From contig NZ_VFNX01000001.1 in NCBI RefSeq assembly GCF_006715785.1, positions 5,808,001-5,872,000 of the forward strand: a stretch of DNA of 64,000 nucleotides. The letters run 5' to 3'. The translations under genes and the position numbers were made by a program. The DNA comes from Streptomyces puniciscabiei (GTDB lineage Bacteria > Actinomycetota > Actinomycetes > Streptomycetales > Streptomycetaceae). The notes below the pieces were generated by a model. That model had not been told where the DNA came from and did not search any database. It was given only the letters and a program-made list of their open reading frames with translations. Below, in pieces: positions 16,874 through 24,797 of the stretch (positions are counted from its first letter, which is position 1; every line of letters begins with the position of its first letter).

Positions 16874-18683
16874 GATCCACCTCGGCGACTGGGTCGACTC
16901 CGGCGTCAACTGGCTGGTCGACCACCTCTCCTGGCTCTTCGACGCCGTCAAGGCCGTCATGGAGGGCATGTACAACGGCATCGACACCGTCCTCGGCGCA
17001 CCCCAGCCACTGCTGATGGCCGGCATCCTCGCCGTCCTCGCCTGGTGGCTGCGGGGGCTGTCGGCCGGTGTGCTCGCCTTCGCCGGATTCGCGCTGGTCG
17101 ACTCGCTCGCCCTGTGGGACCAGGCCATGTCCACGCTCGCCCTGGTGCTGGTCGCGACCCTGATCGCGCTGGCGATCTCGCTCCCGCTGGGCATCTGGGC
17201 GGCCCGGTCCAAGGCGGTCAGCGCAGCCGTACGGCCCGTCCTGGACCTGCTCCAGACCATGCCGTCGATGGTTCTGCTGATCCCGGCCATGCTGTTCTTC
17301 GGTCTCGGCACGGCCGCCGGTGTGGTCGCCACCCTGATCTTCGCGCTCGCCCCCGGCGTCCGCATGACCGAGCTCGGCATCCGCCAGGTCGACGCCGAAC
17401 TCGTCGAGGCCGCCGAGGCGTTCGGCACCGCCCCGCGCGACATCCTGTGGCGCGTCCAGCTGCCGCTCGCCCTGCCGACCATCATGGCCGGCGTCAACCA
17501 GGTGATCATGCTGGGCCTGTCCATGGTCGTCATCGCCGGCATGGTCGGCACCGGCGGCCTCGGCGGCGCCGTCAACGAGGCCATCGGCCAGCTCGACATC
17601 GGCTACGGCTTCGAGGCGGGCGTCGGCATCGTCGTCCTCGCCGTCTACCTGGACCGCATCACCGGCGCCCTCGGCACCCAGCTCTCCCCGCTGGGCCGCA
17701 GGGCCGCCGCCAAGACCCGCACGCGCGCGTGGTCGTACCGCCCGAGCCCGGCCGTCGCGGTCGTCGGCGTGGTCGTGCTCGCACTCGTCGCGGGCGGCAT
17801 GGGAATCTTCGGCACGCCCGCCGGTACCTCCTCCGAGGCCTCCGGCACGAACGTCGGCAAGGGCAAGCAGATCAAGATCGGCTACATCCCCTGGGACGAG
17901 GGCATCGCCTCGACCTTCCTCTGGAAGGAGATCCTTGAGGAGCGCGGCTTCAAGGTCACCACCACCCAGTACGCGGCCGGCCCCCTCTACACCGGCCTCG
18001 CCACCGGCCAGCTCGACTTCGAGACCGACTCCTGGCTGCCCACCACCCACGCCGAGTACTGGAAGAAGTACGGCAAGCAGCTCGACGACCTCGGCAAGTG
18101 GTACGGACCGACCTCCCTGGAGCTGACCGTCCCCTCCTATGTGAAGGACGTCAACTCCCTGGCGGACCTGAAGGCCCACGCCTCCGAGTTCGGCGGGAAG
18201 ATCATCGGCATCGAGCCCAGCGCCGGCGAGATGGGCCTGCTCAAGAGCAAGGTCCTCAAGGAGTACGGCCTCGACGGCACGTACCAGGTGATCGACGGCT
18301 CCACCCCGGCCATGCTCGCCGAGCTCAAGCGCGCCTGTGCCAGGAAGCAGCCGGTCGTCGTCACCCTGTGGTCCCCGCACTGGGCCTACAGCGACTACGG
18401 CCTGAAGAAGCTCAAGGACCCCAAGGGTGCCTGGGGCGGAGGCGACGGCGTGCACACCCTGGCCCGCAAGGGCTTCGCCGCCGACAATCCGCAGATCGGC
18501 CGCTGGCTGAAGGACTTCTCCATGACCGAGAAGCAGCTCACCGGCCTGGAGGCCCGGGTCCAGAAGGCGGGCAAGGGCAAGGAGCAGGACGCCGTCCGCG
18601 CCTGGCTGCGCGAGAGCCCCGGCCTCGTCGACAAGTGGGCCCCGGTCGCCAGGAAGGACGCCAGGAGCCAGGCCGCCGACTGA
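16866..18683 (+). CDS. fused permease and substrate-binding protein for glycine betaine uptake
   Basis: A 605-residue fusion. Residues about 45-290 are the ProW-like permease with the EAA coupling loop (EAAEAFGTAPRDILWRVQLP). After a last helix near 295-320 the protein continues as an OpuAC/ProX binding domain from about residue 335 (KIGYIPWDEGIASTFLW) to the end. The binding domain would hang outside the cell, tethered to the channel. WDEG and the later Trp-rich segments (WLPTTHAEYW, WSPHW) fit an aromatic cage for quaternary amines. It shares an operon with the ATPase, so the whole importer needs only two genes. Confidence 0.92.
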   Translation: MPRIHLGDWVDSGVNWLVDHLSWLFDAVKAVMEGMYNGIDTVLGAPQPLLMAGILAVLAWWLRGLSAGVLAFAGFALVDSLALWDQAMSTLALVLVATLIALAISLPLGIWAARSKAVSAAVRPVLDLLQTMPSMVLLIPAMLFFGLGTAAGVVATLIFALAPGVRMTELGIRQVDAELVEAAEAFGTAPRDILWRVQLPLALPTIMAGVNQVIMLGLSMVVIAGMVGTGGLGGAVNEAIGQLDIGYGFEAGVGIVVLAVYLDRITGALGTQLSPLGRRAAAKTRTRAWSYRPSPAVAVVGVVVLALVAGGMGIFGTPAGTSSEASGTNVGKGKQIKIGYIPWDEGIASTFLWKEILEERGFKVTTTQYAAGPLYTGLATGQLDFETDSWLPTTHAEYWKKYGKQLDDLGKWYGPTSLELTVPSYVKDVNSLADLKAHASEFGGKIIGIEPSAGEMGLLKSKVLKEYGLDGTYQVIDGSTPAMLAELKRACARKQPVVVTLWSPHWAYSDYGLKKLKDPKGAWGGGDGVHTLARKGFAADNPQIGRWLKDFSMTEKQLTGLEARVQKAGKGKEQDAVRAWLRESPGLVDKWAPVARKDARSQAAD

Positions 18684-18737
18684 GCCGAGAGCCTGGCGGC
18701 CGGGTGACCTGACGACTGGCCCGGACCGCCACCCGAG

Positions 18738-18783
18738 GGGCGGGCAGCGCCGGACGCCGACGAGCGTCCGGCGGGGCCCGCCC
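18738..18783 (+). terminator. strong hairpin after the betaine transporter
   Basis: An inner perfect stem GCCGGACGC/GCGTCCGGC is extended by outer GGGCGGGC/GCCCGCCC arms around a CGACGA loop. It has no long T-run. Confidence 0.8.
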
Positions 18784-19119
18784 TTCGCGGTCTCGACGGG
18801 TCCTTGAGGCCCGCTGCACCGGGCACGGCAAGGATCAGGCCAACCACGGTCCGTGACGACCCTTGGCCCACACCCGGGGCCCCCGCCCTGCTGGTCGGCA
18901 TATTCACCCGCGGCCGCGACCCCGCCCAAGACCGGCCCGGGGCCCCGTCCCACTGGCGCGAACCGTGAGGGTGGGGGCCCGGCGGCATGACGGGGATGTG
19001 ACAGCCGCGTGAAACGGTTTGCCGAACATGCGTAGGGTGCAGAGAAGTCATCAGAAGAGGTGTGCCCCGAGCCGGGCACCCGGAGAGCGGCACGACGAGC
19101 GAGGGAGGGAGCCGGAGCG
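18784..19119. other. intergenic region before the XRE-cupin gene
   Basis: No gene is supported in this 336-bp stretch. It is GC-rich and contains a weak promoter-like pair, GTGAAA and TAGGGT 18 bp apart (about 19008-19038), that would serve the downstream regulator. Nothing else recognisable was seen. Confidence 0.4.
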
Positions 19120-19689
19120 ATGGGCGACCACAAAGAACAGCCCGTGCGGGTGGGCGCGGCCGTCCGGCGGCGCCGCCGTGCCCTGGAACTGACCCTCGCC
19201 GTCGTGGCCGAGCGCAGCGGTCTGTCGGTGCCCTTCCTCAGCCAGGTCGAGAACGACCGGGCCCGCCCCAGCCGCACCTCGCTGGAGAAGCTCGCCGACG
19301 CCCTGCGCACCACGGCCGTCGAACTCCTCGCCGCCGCCGACCCGGCGGCCAGCGTGGACGTCGTCCGCGCCGACCCGGTCGCCGAGGGCGGCTTCCAGCC
19401 CCGGACCCGCTCCCTGGTGCGTGGCCACCACCAGCTGCACGCCTCCGAGTTCACCGGCGACCACGATGCCGGCCGGGAGTTCCAGCACCGCAACGACGAG
19501 CTGATGTACGTCGCCGACGGCGCGGTGGAGATCGAGGCGGAGGGGCGCGCCTATCGCCTCGGGCGGGGCGACACCCTGTATCTGACCGGTGGGGTGCGGC
19601 ATCGGTGGCGGGCGACGGTGCCGGACACGCGGGTGATCGTGGTGGCGGTGGCCGAACACATCGAGGCCGTGCAGGACCGGTCGCGGTAG
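19120..19689 (+). CDS. XRE-family regulator with cupin domain
   Basis: A 189-residue regulator. An HTH_3 domain at residues about 12-66 (LTLAVVAERSGLSVPFLSQVE) is followed by a short linker and a cupin_2 barrel at about 115-180 that contains EFQHRNDELMYVADGAVEIE. Such proteins usually sense a small molecule in the barrel and control nearby catabolic or transport genes. ATG 19120 has GGAG just upstream. The stop TAG shares its last base with the GTG of the next gene, so the BtuF-like protein is co-translated with it. The ligand is unknown. Confidence 0.9.
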   Translation: MGDHKEQPVRVGAAVRRRRRALELTLAVVAERSGLSVPFLSQVENDRARPSRTSLEKLADALRTTAVELLAAADPAASVDVVRADPVAEGGFQPRTRSLVRGHHQLHASEFTGDHDAGREFQHRNDELMYVADGAVEIEAEGRAYRLGRGDTLYLTGGVRHRWRATVPDTRVIVVAVAEHIEAVQDRSR

Positions 19690-20408
19690 TGCGGGTCGTC
19701 TCCCTGGTCCCGTCCCTCACCGAGGCGGTGGCGGTGACGCTGCCCGGGGTGCTGGTCGGCGCCACCGACTGGTGCAGCCGTCCGGCCGGCCTGGACGTCA
19801 CCCGGATCGGCGGGACGAAGAACCCCGAGCTCGACCGCATCCTCGCCCTCGCCCCCGACCTGGTGATCGCCAACGAGGAGGAGAACCGCGCCCCCGACCT
19901 GGAGGCGCTGCGCGCCGCAGGCCGTGACGTGCTGGTCACCGAGGTGCGGAGCGTTCCGCAGGCCTTCGCCGAGCTGGCGCGGGTGCTCGGCGCGTGCGGT
20001 GCGCCGGGACGGCCCCGCTGGCTCCAGGATGCGGAGGCGGCCTGGGCGGAGTTGCCGGAGCCGGCCGAGCGCCGGACCGCGGTCGTACCGGTCTGGCGGC
20101 GGCCCTGGATGGTCCTCGGCCGGGACACGTTCGCCGGCGATGTCCTGGCCCGGCTCGGCGTCGACCACCTGTACGCCGGCCATCCCGACCGCTATCCCCG
20201 CGTCCCGCTGGACGAGCTGCGGGCAGCCGACCCGGGCCTGGTGGTGCTGCCCGACGAGCCCTACCGCTTCGCCGCCGACGACGGTCCGGAGGCCTTCCCC
20301 GGTCTGGCCTGCGCCCTGGTCAGCGGGCGGCACCTGACCTGGTACGGCCCGTCACTGGCCGAGGCGCCGCGGGTGCTGACCGAGGCGCTGCGAGCAGCTC
20401 GCCGCTGA
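19689..20408 (+). CDS. BtuF-like helical-backbone binding protein without signal peptide
   Basis: A 239-residue protein of the periplasmic-binding-protein class III fold (as in BtuF, FhuD): VSLVPSLTEAVAV at the start, GGTKNPELDRILALAPDLVIANEEENR as the first conserved strand-helix, and DVLARLGVDHLYAG later. It starts at once with the fold and has no lipobox or signal peptide, so it should stay in the cytosol, unlike transport receptors. No ABC permease lies nearby. It overlaps the XRE-cupin gene by 1 bp, and its 3' end overlaps the convergent transporter gene by 89 bp. A metal-, corrinoid- or chelate-sensing role is possible but is inference. Confidence 0.85.
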   Translation: MRVVSLVPSLTEAVAVTLPGVLVGATDWCSRPAGLDVTRIGGTKNPELDRILALAPDLVIANEEENRAPDLEALRAAGRDVLVTEVRSVPQAFAELARVLGACGAPGRPRWLQDAEAAWAELPEPAERRTAVVPVWRRPWMVLGRDTFAGDVLARLGVDHLYAGHPDRYPRVPLDELRAADPGLVVLPDEPYRFAADDGPEAFPGLACALVSGRHLTWYGPSLAEAPRVLTEALRAARR

Positions 20409-21483
20409 GCAGACCCCGTACGGTGCCGGCGGCGGCCACCGCCCAGGCGGCGGCGAGCAGGGCGTACAGCCCGACGGCCAGCGCGTCGTAGACCGCCAGG
20501 CCGGTGTGGCGGGCGAGCGCCATGGCGCCGGTGACACAGGTGCCCACGGGGAAGGTGAACGCCCACCAGCTCATCGCGAACCGCATGCCCTGCCGGCGGG
20601 CCCGCACCACGTGCGCGATCGCCAGCGCCAGCCAGAGCAGCGCGAACCCCATGACCGGCACCCCGTACAGGACGGCGAGGACGGCGAGGCCACGGGCGTC
20701 CGCGGCCGGGACCACCCCGGGCGCCGCGTCCCCGATCTTGGCGACCGCGGTGGTGGACTGGCCGAGGGGACCCAGGACCAGGAACAGCGTCGGCGTGAGC
20801 GCGAGCGGCAGCGGCCCCGAGACCAGCCGGGCGAAGACCAGTGAGAGCATGAGCAGCGTCGCGAGCAGGCTCAGCCCGAACAGCGCGAGACAGGCCAGCA
20901 GAAGGGTCGCGCGGGGCTGCCCCGCGGGCAGGTGCGGCACCAGCAGCGGGCCGAGCGCGGCCGACACCATGGGCGCGACCAGCGGCAGCAGCCAGGCGGG
21001 CGTCGCCTGTGCGGGCTCGACACGATGCCGTACGGCCATCAGGTACGGCACGGCCACGGCGGCCGCAAGCCCGACCACCGTACCGGCGGTGAACAGCACG
21101 GCGTCCAGGACGACGGCCGTGGCCGAGCCGATCAGGTCCTTCCCGGCCGTCAGGGCACCGCCGCCGACCGCCAGCAGGGCCATCGACAGACAGCCGTAGA
21201 ACGGGGCCACGGCGGGGTCCAGGAGATCCGCGCGGGCCCGGTCGCGGTGGTGGGTCCAGTGCAGGGCCCGGGCCGCGAGCAGGGCCACCAGCAGGACCAG
21301 GGACACCGCCCAGGCTCCGGCGAACACGGCGCGCAGACCCGCCGCGTGTGCGGGCAGCGCGACGCCGGCCGAGCCGAGGATGGCCGTGCCCATGACGGCG
21401 GCGTACCAGTTGGGGCCCAGGTGGCGGACGTGGGCGGCGCGGGGGCGGGAAGCGGCGGGCAAGGGCCGGGCTGCGGTGACCAT
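20320..21483 (-). CDS. TDT-family transporter (TehA/Mae1/SSU1-like)
   Basis: A 387-residue membrane protein with about ten helices. RHLGPNWYAAVMGTAILG at the start is the typical opening of the tellurite-resistance/dicarboxylate transporter family (GPxWFxxxMGTGI), and RFAMSWWAFTFPVGT is its late conserved block. Members move malate, sulfite or tellurite-related anions. ATG 21483 faces the divergent LysR gene 70 bp away, which probably controls it. The 3' end runs 89 bp into the convergent BtuF-like gene, and the last 30 residues (rich in Ala, Pro and Arg) are encoded there. Confidence 0.85.
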   Translation of the reverse strand: MVTAARPLPAASRPRAAHVRHLGPNWYAAVMGTAILGSAGVALPAHAAGLRAVFAGAWAVSLVLLVALLAARALHWTHHRDRARADLLDPAVAPFYGCLSMALLAVGGGALTAGKDLIGSATAVVLDAVLFTAGTVVGLAAAVAVPYLMAVRHRVEPAQATPAWLLPLVAPMVSAALGPLLVPHLPAGQPRATLLLACLALFGLSLLATLLMLSLVFARLVSGPLPLALTPTLFLVLGPLGQSTTAVAKIGDAAPGVVPAADARGLAVLAVLYGVPVMGFALLWLALAIAHVVRARRQGMRFAMSWWAFTFPVGTCVTGAMALARHTGLAVYDALAVGLYALLAAAWAVAAAGTVRGLLSGELLAAPRSAPAAPRPVTGRTRSGAAR

Positions 21484-21531
21484 GGCCCCACGGTCTCGTC
21501 GGCGCCCGCCACTGACCAGGGAGGTCCTTTC

Positions 21532-21544
21532 TATCAGGGCATAA
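21532..21544. promoter_or_regulatory. LysR-type T-N11-A site in the divergent promoter
   Basis: TATCAGGGCATAA fits T-N11-A with TAT/ATA symmetry, centred in the 70-bp gap between the transporter and its LysR gene. Confidence 0.45.
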
Positions 21545-21553
21545 GCTGTGTTT

Positions 21554-22501
21554 ATGAGCGAGGTGAAGGGACAGCGAGAGGGCCGAGAGGGCACTGAACC
21601 CGAGCGCACGGCGTCGCTGGCGCACCGGGTGCCCGACCTGTCCGCGCTGGAGCTGCTGCTGGCGGTGGCGCGGCTGGGCAGCCTCGGTGCGGCGGCGCGC
21701 GAGGTCGGCATCACGCAGCCCGCCGCCAGCAGCAGGATCCGCTCCATGGAACGGCAACTGGGGGTGGCCCTCGTGGACCGCTCGCCGCGCGGTTCCCGGC
21801 TCACTGACGCGGGCGCCCTGGTGACGGACTGGGCCCGTCGGGTGGTCGAGGCCGCGGCGGCCTTCGACGTGGGCGCGCGGGCACTGCGGGACCGGCGGGA
21901 CTCGCGCCTCAGGGTCGCGGCGAGCATGACCATCGCCGAGTACCTGCTGCCGGGCTGGCTGCTCGCGCTGCACGCCGAGCGCCCCGACACGGCGGTGTCG
22001 CTGCTCGCGGGCAACTCGGCGAAGGTCGCGGAACTGCTGCTGGGCGGGGAGGCGGACCTCGGGTTCGTGGAGGGTCTGTCGATACCGACGGGGCTGGACT
22101 CCGCCGTCATCGCCCGCGACCGCCTGATCGTCGTCACCGCGCCCGGCCATCCCTGGGCCCGCCGCCGGCGCCCCGTGACGGCGGAGGAGCTGGCGGGCAC
22201 CCCGCTGATCCTGCGCGAGCGCGGTTCCGGCACCCGGCAGGTCCTGGACGCGGCGCTCGGCGGCCTCGCCCGGCCCCTGATCGAACTGTCCTCCACCACG
22301 GCGGTCAAGGCATCCGCCGTCAGCGGCGCGGGCCCCTCCGTCCTCAGCGAACTGGCGGTGGGGGAGGAGCTGGCCATGCGGCGCCTGGTCAGCATCCCGG
22401 TGGAGGGCGTGTCCCTGCGCCGGGACCTGCGCGCGGTCTGGCCCACGGGTCACCGCCCGACCGGCCCGGCACGGGAGTTGCTGTCGCTGACACGGGGATG
22501 A
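21554..22501 (+). CDS. LysR-family transcriptional regulator
   Basis: A 315-residue LTTR. The N-terminal winged helix is near residues 31-90 (LELLLAVARLGSLGAAAREVGITQPAASSR), followed by the linker helix and a LysR substrate-binding domain. ATG 21554 lacks a ribosome site and follows the T-N11-A box closely, which suggests a leaderless mRNA or the in-frame GTG at 21548. It is divergent from the TDT transporter, the usual layout for an LTTR and its target. The effector is unknown. A hairpin (GTGCCGC/GCGGCAC, 22591-22608) downstream may end the transcript. Confidence 0.9.
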   Translation: MSEVKGQREGREGTEPERTASLAHRVPDLSALELLLAVARLGSLGAAAREVGITQPAASSRIRSMERQLGVALVDRSPRGSRLTDAGALVTDWARRVVEAAAAFDVGARALRDRRDSRLRVAASMTIAEYLLPGWLLALHAERPDTAVSLLAGNSAKVAELLLGGEADLGFVEGLSIPTGLDSAVIARDRLIVVTAPGHPWARRRRPVTAEELAGTPLILRERGSGTRQVLDAALGGLARPLIELSSTTAVKASAVSGAGPSVLSELAVGEELAMRRLVSIPVEGVSLRRDLRAVWPTGHRPTGPARELLSLTRG

Positions 22502-22590
22502 CGGGGGCCGCTTCGTGGCGCGGCTCGGCTGGAGCTGAGCGGGGGTGGGTGTCGCTGGCCCGCGCTTGCGGGGTGCCGCCGCGCCCACCC

Positions 22591-22608
22591 GTGCCGCCCC
22601 AGCGGCAC
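22591..22608 (+). terminator. hairpin after the LysR gene
   Basis: GTGCCGC-CCCA-GCGGCAC forms a perfect 7-bp stem, enclosed by TGCGGG (22567) and CCCGCA (22614). This small module is itself recurrent in Streptomyces intergenic DNA. Confidence 0.45.
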
Positions 22609-22650
22609 GACTGCCCGCAGCGGCGGCGGCGCCTCGAAGGCGCCGGCACT

Positions 22651-22709
22651 GCAGCGCCCCGAAGGGGCGCGGGGAACTGCGCGATCAGCCACGACGGACC
22701 CGCACCCGG
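22651..22709 (-). repeat. dispersed Streptomyces intergenic repeat, short form
   Basis: The sequence GCAGCGCCCCGAAGGGGCGC followed by GGGGAACTGCGCGATCAG and CCACGACGGACCCGCACCC is the reverse orientation of the elements at 38194 and 44181, but it lacks their middle CGGCTCCGCCGC hairpin. GCGCCCC/GGGGCGC forms a stem at one end. Confidence 0.75.
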
Positions 22710-22944
22710 CAGCGATCCACAACCCCTACGGCGCTGCCCCGCTCGCCGCCACGGCGGCCCCGTACTCGGCAGCGGTCCGTAACTCCTACGGCGCTGACCC
22801 GCTCGCCGCCACGGCGGCCCCGCACTCGGCAGGGGTCCGTAACCCCTGCGGCGCTGACCCGCTCGCCGCCACAGCGGTCCCGCACTCGGCAGGGGTCCGT
22901 AACCCCTGCGGCGCTGACCCGCTCGCCGCCACAGCGGTCCCGCA
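22681..22944. repeat. 60-bp tandem repeat array, about 4.4 units
   Basis: Units begin at 22681, 22741, 22801 and 22861, with a 24-bp partial unit at 22921. Units 2-4 differ at only a few positions (start GCTCGCCGCCAC, end GCGCTGACCC), while unit 1 is more diverged and coincides with the tail of the dispersed repeat. Because 60 is divisible by three, both strands show 20-residue repeat ORFs, but no ribosome site or homologous protein supports them. The array ends about 40 bp before the phosphotransferase gene. Confidence 0.9.
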
Positions 22945-22992
22945 TCGAAAACCCTTGGCCAGGCCGCGCAGCGACCCGGCACCATGCTCGGC

Positions 22993-23958
22993 ATGATCGT
23001 CACCGCCCCGCCCGCCGCAGGCGTCCGCGCCCCCTGGGAAGAGCTCCCCGCCGCCGTCCGGGACGCCGTGGGGGAGGTGCTCGGCGCGCCGGTCGTACGG
23101 TCGCGGACACAGCCCGGCGGTTTCTCGCCGGGCGTTGCCGCACGGGTGCGGACCTCGGCGGGGGGCACCGGGTTCGTCAAGGCGGTGAGCGGCGCAGCCA
23201 ACCCGCACAGCCCCCGCCTGCACCGCCGGGAGGCCCGGATCGCCGCCGCGCTCCCGGCCGCCGTACCCGCGCCGCGGCTGCTCGGGACGTACGACGACGG
23301 CACCTGGGTGGCGCTGGTCTTCGAGGAGGTGGCAGGCCGTCAGCCGCATGTGCCCTGGCGTCCGGACGAGTTGCGCCGGGTTCTCGACGCGGTGACCGTG
23401 CTCGGCCGCGCCGGCACACCGTGTCCCCTCGACGTCCCGCCCGTCGCCGAGGAGCTGGCGGACACCTTCAACGGGTGGCGTCGGCTGCTCGACGGCGAGG
23501 CCGGTGACGTGCGGGAGCGGCTCGGTGCCTGGACCGCCGGCCATCTGCCCGACCTCGCCGCGCTGGAGGCCGGCTGGGCCGAGGGTGCCTCGGGGGACAC
23601 CCTGGCCCATGCCGACCTGCGCGCGGACAACGTGCTGCTCACGGCCGACGGGGGCGTCGCCTTCGTGGACTGGCCGCATGCGATGCGCGCCGCGCGCTGG
23701 TTCGACCTGCTCGTCATGCTGCCGTGCGTGCGGGCCCAGGGCGGGCCCGATCCGGAGGAGGTGTTCACCGGGCACCCGCTCGGCCGGGGCGCCGACCCGG
23801 ACGCCGTGACCGCCGCGCTGGCCGGCCTCGCCGGCTACTTCCTGGGCAGCTCCCTGAACCCGGCACCACCGGGCCTGCCCACCCTGCGCCCCTTCCAGCG
23901 CGCCCAGGGCGACGCGGCTCTGGACTGGCTCAGAAGGCGGCTGGGAAAGCGGCTGTGA
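22993..23958 (+). CDS. aminoglycoside-phosphotransferase-fold kinase
   Basis: A 321-residue APH/choline-kinase-like protein. The Brenner catalytic motif HADLRADN is at residues 206-213 (Asp208 as base, Asn213 for metal) and the DFG-equivalent is FVDWPHA. The N-lobe includes GGFSPGVAARV and FVKAV, the ATP lysine. The family phosphorylates hydroxyl groups of small molecules; the substrate cannot be inferred and there is no resistance context. ATG 22993 is used; ATG 22984 is equally possible, as neither has a good ribosome site. The 60-bp tandem array lies just upstream and may carry or disturb the promoter. Confidence 0.85.
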   Translation: MIVTAPPAAGVRAPWEELPAAVRDAVGEVLGAPVVRSRTQPGGFSPGVAARVRTSAGGTGFVKAVSGAANPHSPRLHRREARIAAALPAAVPAPRLLGTYDDGTWVALVFEEVAGRQPHVPWRPDELRRVLDAVTVLGRAGTPCPLDVPPVAEELADTFNGWRRLLDGEAGDVRERLGAWTAGHLPDLAALEAGWAEGASGDTLAHADLRADNVLLTADGGVAFVDWPHAMRAARWFDLLVMLPCVRAQGGPDPEEVFTGHPLGRGADPDAVTAALAGLAGYFLGSSLNPAPPGLPTLRPFQRAQGDAALDWLRRRLGKRL

Positions 23959-23968
23959 GAGGCCGGTC

Positions 23969-24676
23969 CTACGGCCGCCCGCCCGTGCCCCGGGCGGCGG
24001 CTGTGACCAGGGCCGACATCACCCGCAGGTCGTCGCCCATCTCGGGGTGCCACTGCACGCCCAGCGCCCAGCCGCGGTCCGCGGGCAGCTCGACCGCCTC
24101 CACCGTGCCGTCCGCCGCGTGGGCCGACGGCACCAGGCCCGCGCCGAGCCGGTCCACGGCCTGATGGTGGTAGGTGGGCACGGTCGTCTCCTCCGGGACG
24201 ATCCCGGCGTACAGGCTCCCCGGTACCGGTTTGACCGGGTGGCCGCCGAAGACGCCGACCACCTCCGCGTGCCCCTCCAGGTGCTGGACCAGCGTCCCGC
24301 CGAGCGCCACGTTCAGCAGCTGCATGCCCCGGCAGATGCCCAGCACCGGCATTCCGGCCTCCAACGCGGCCTCGATCAGGGCCAGTTCCCAGGCGTCGCG
24401 AGCCGGTGCGGGCGGACCGGTACGGGGCTCGCGCTCGGCGCCGTACCGGGCCGGGTCCACGTCCGGACCGCCGGCGATCACCAGCCCGTCCAGCCGGGCC
24501 AGCGTCGCCGCCGCGCGCTCGGGTGCGTCCGGCGGCAGCATCGCGGCCAGCCCGCCGGCCCGCTGCACCAGCCGCGGATAGCCGGCCGGCAGCAGCGCCG
24601 CGTCCAGCTCCCACACGCCCCAGCGCGCGCCGGACTCCAGATAGGTGCTGATGCCGATCAGCGGTCGTACGGTCAT
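23969..24676 (-). CDS. gamma-glutamyl-amine hydrolase, class I amidotransferase fold (PuuD-like)
   Basis: A 235-residue peptidase C26 protein. The nucleophile is Cys115 in GICRGMQ, and His210/Glu212 in QWHPE complete the triad; GGPDVDPARYG (70-80) is the oxyanion and substrate loop of the PuuD group. PuuD releases glutamate from gamma-glutamyl-GABA. In this cluster it should perform the last step, hydrolysing the gamma-glutamyl product made by the GlnA4-like ligase and the dehydrogenases. ATG 24676 has GGGAGGG 7 bp upstream. A 17-bp tandem repeat lies between this gene and its regulator. Confidence 0.9.
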   Translation of the reverse strand: MTVRPLIGISTYLESGARWGVWELDAALLPAGYPRLVQRAGGLAAMLPPDAPERAAATLARLDGLVIAGGPDVDPARYGAEREPRTGPPAPARDAWELALIEAALEAGMPVLGICRGMQLLNVALGGTLVQHLEGHAEVVGVFGGHPVKPVPGSLYAGIVPEETTVPTYHHQAVDRLGAGLVPSAHAADGTVEAVELPADRGWALGVQWHPEMGDDLRVMSALVTAAARGTGGRP

Positions 24677-24700
24677 TGCCGCCCTCCCCGGAAGCCGAAG

Positions 24701-24783
24701 GTTCACACTCGCTGACGGTTCGCACTCGCTGACGGTTCGCACTCGCCGGCGGTTCGCACTCGTCAAAGGTTCACAGTCGTACC
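24701..24783. repeat. 17-bp tandem repeat, four and a half units
   Basis: GTTCACACTCGCTGACG and its variants start at 24701, 24718, 24735 and 24752, with a partial unit at 24769 (GTTCACAGTCGTACC). The first two units differ by one base; later ones drift. The array lies between the gamma-glutamyl hydrolase start (24676) and the GntR stop (24798), upstream of the hydrolase, so it may be a multi-site operator. Confidence 0.85.
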
Positions 24784-24797
24784 TTTCCAGAACCGTC

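Noticed and set aside
16716..19493. 925-codon open frame on the minus strand
   Set aside because: It spans three plus-strand features and an intergenic terminator; composition is that of an antisense shadow.
22685..22945. 86-codon minus-strand frame with 20-residue repeats
   Set aside because: The repeat unit is 60 bp, so any frame repeats every 20 codons; there is no ribosome site or known family.
22681..24783. CRISPR arrays
   Set aside because: The two repeat arrays (60 bp and 17 bp) are contiguous without unique spacers, and no cas genes are near.
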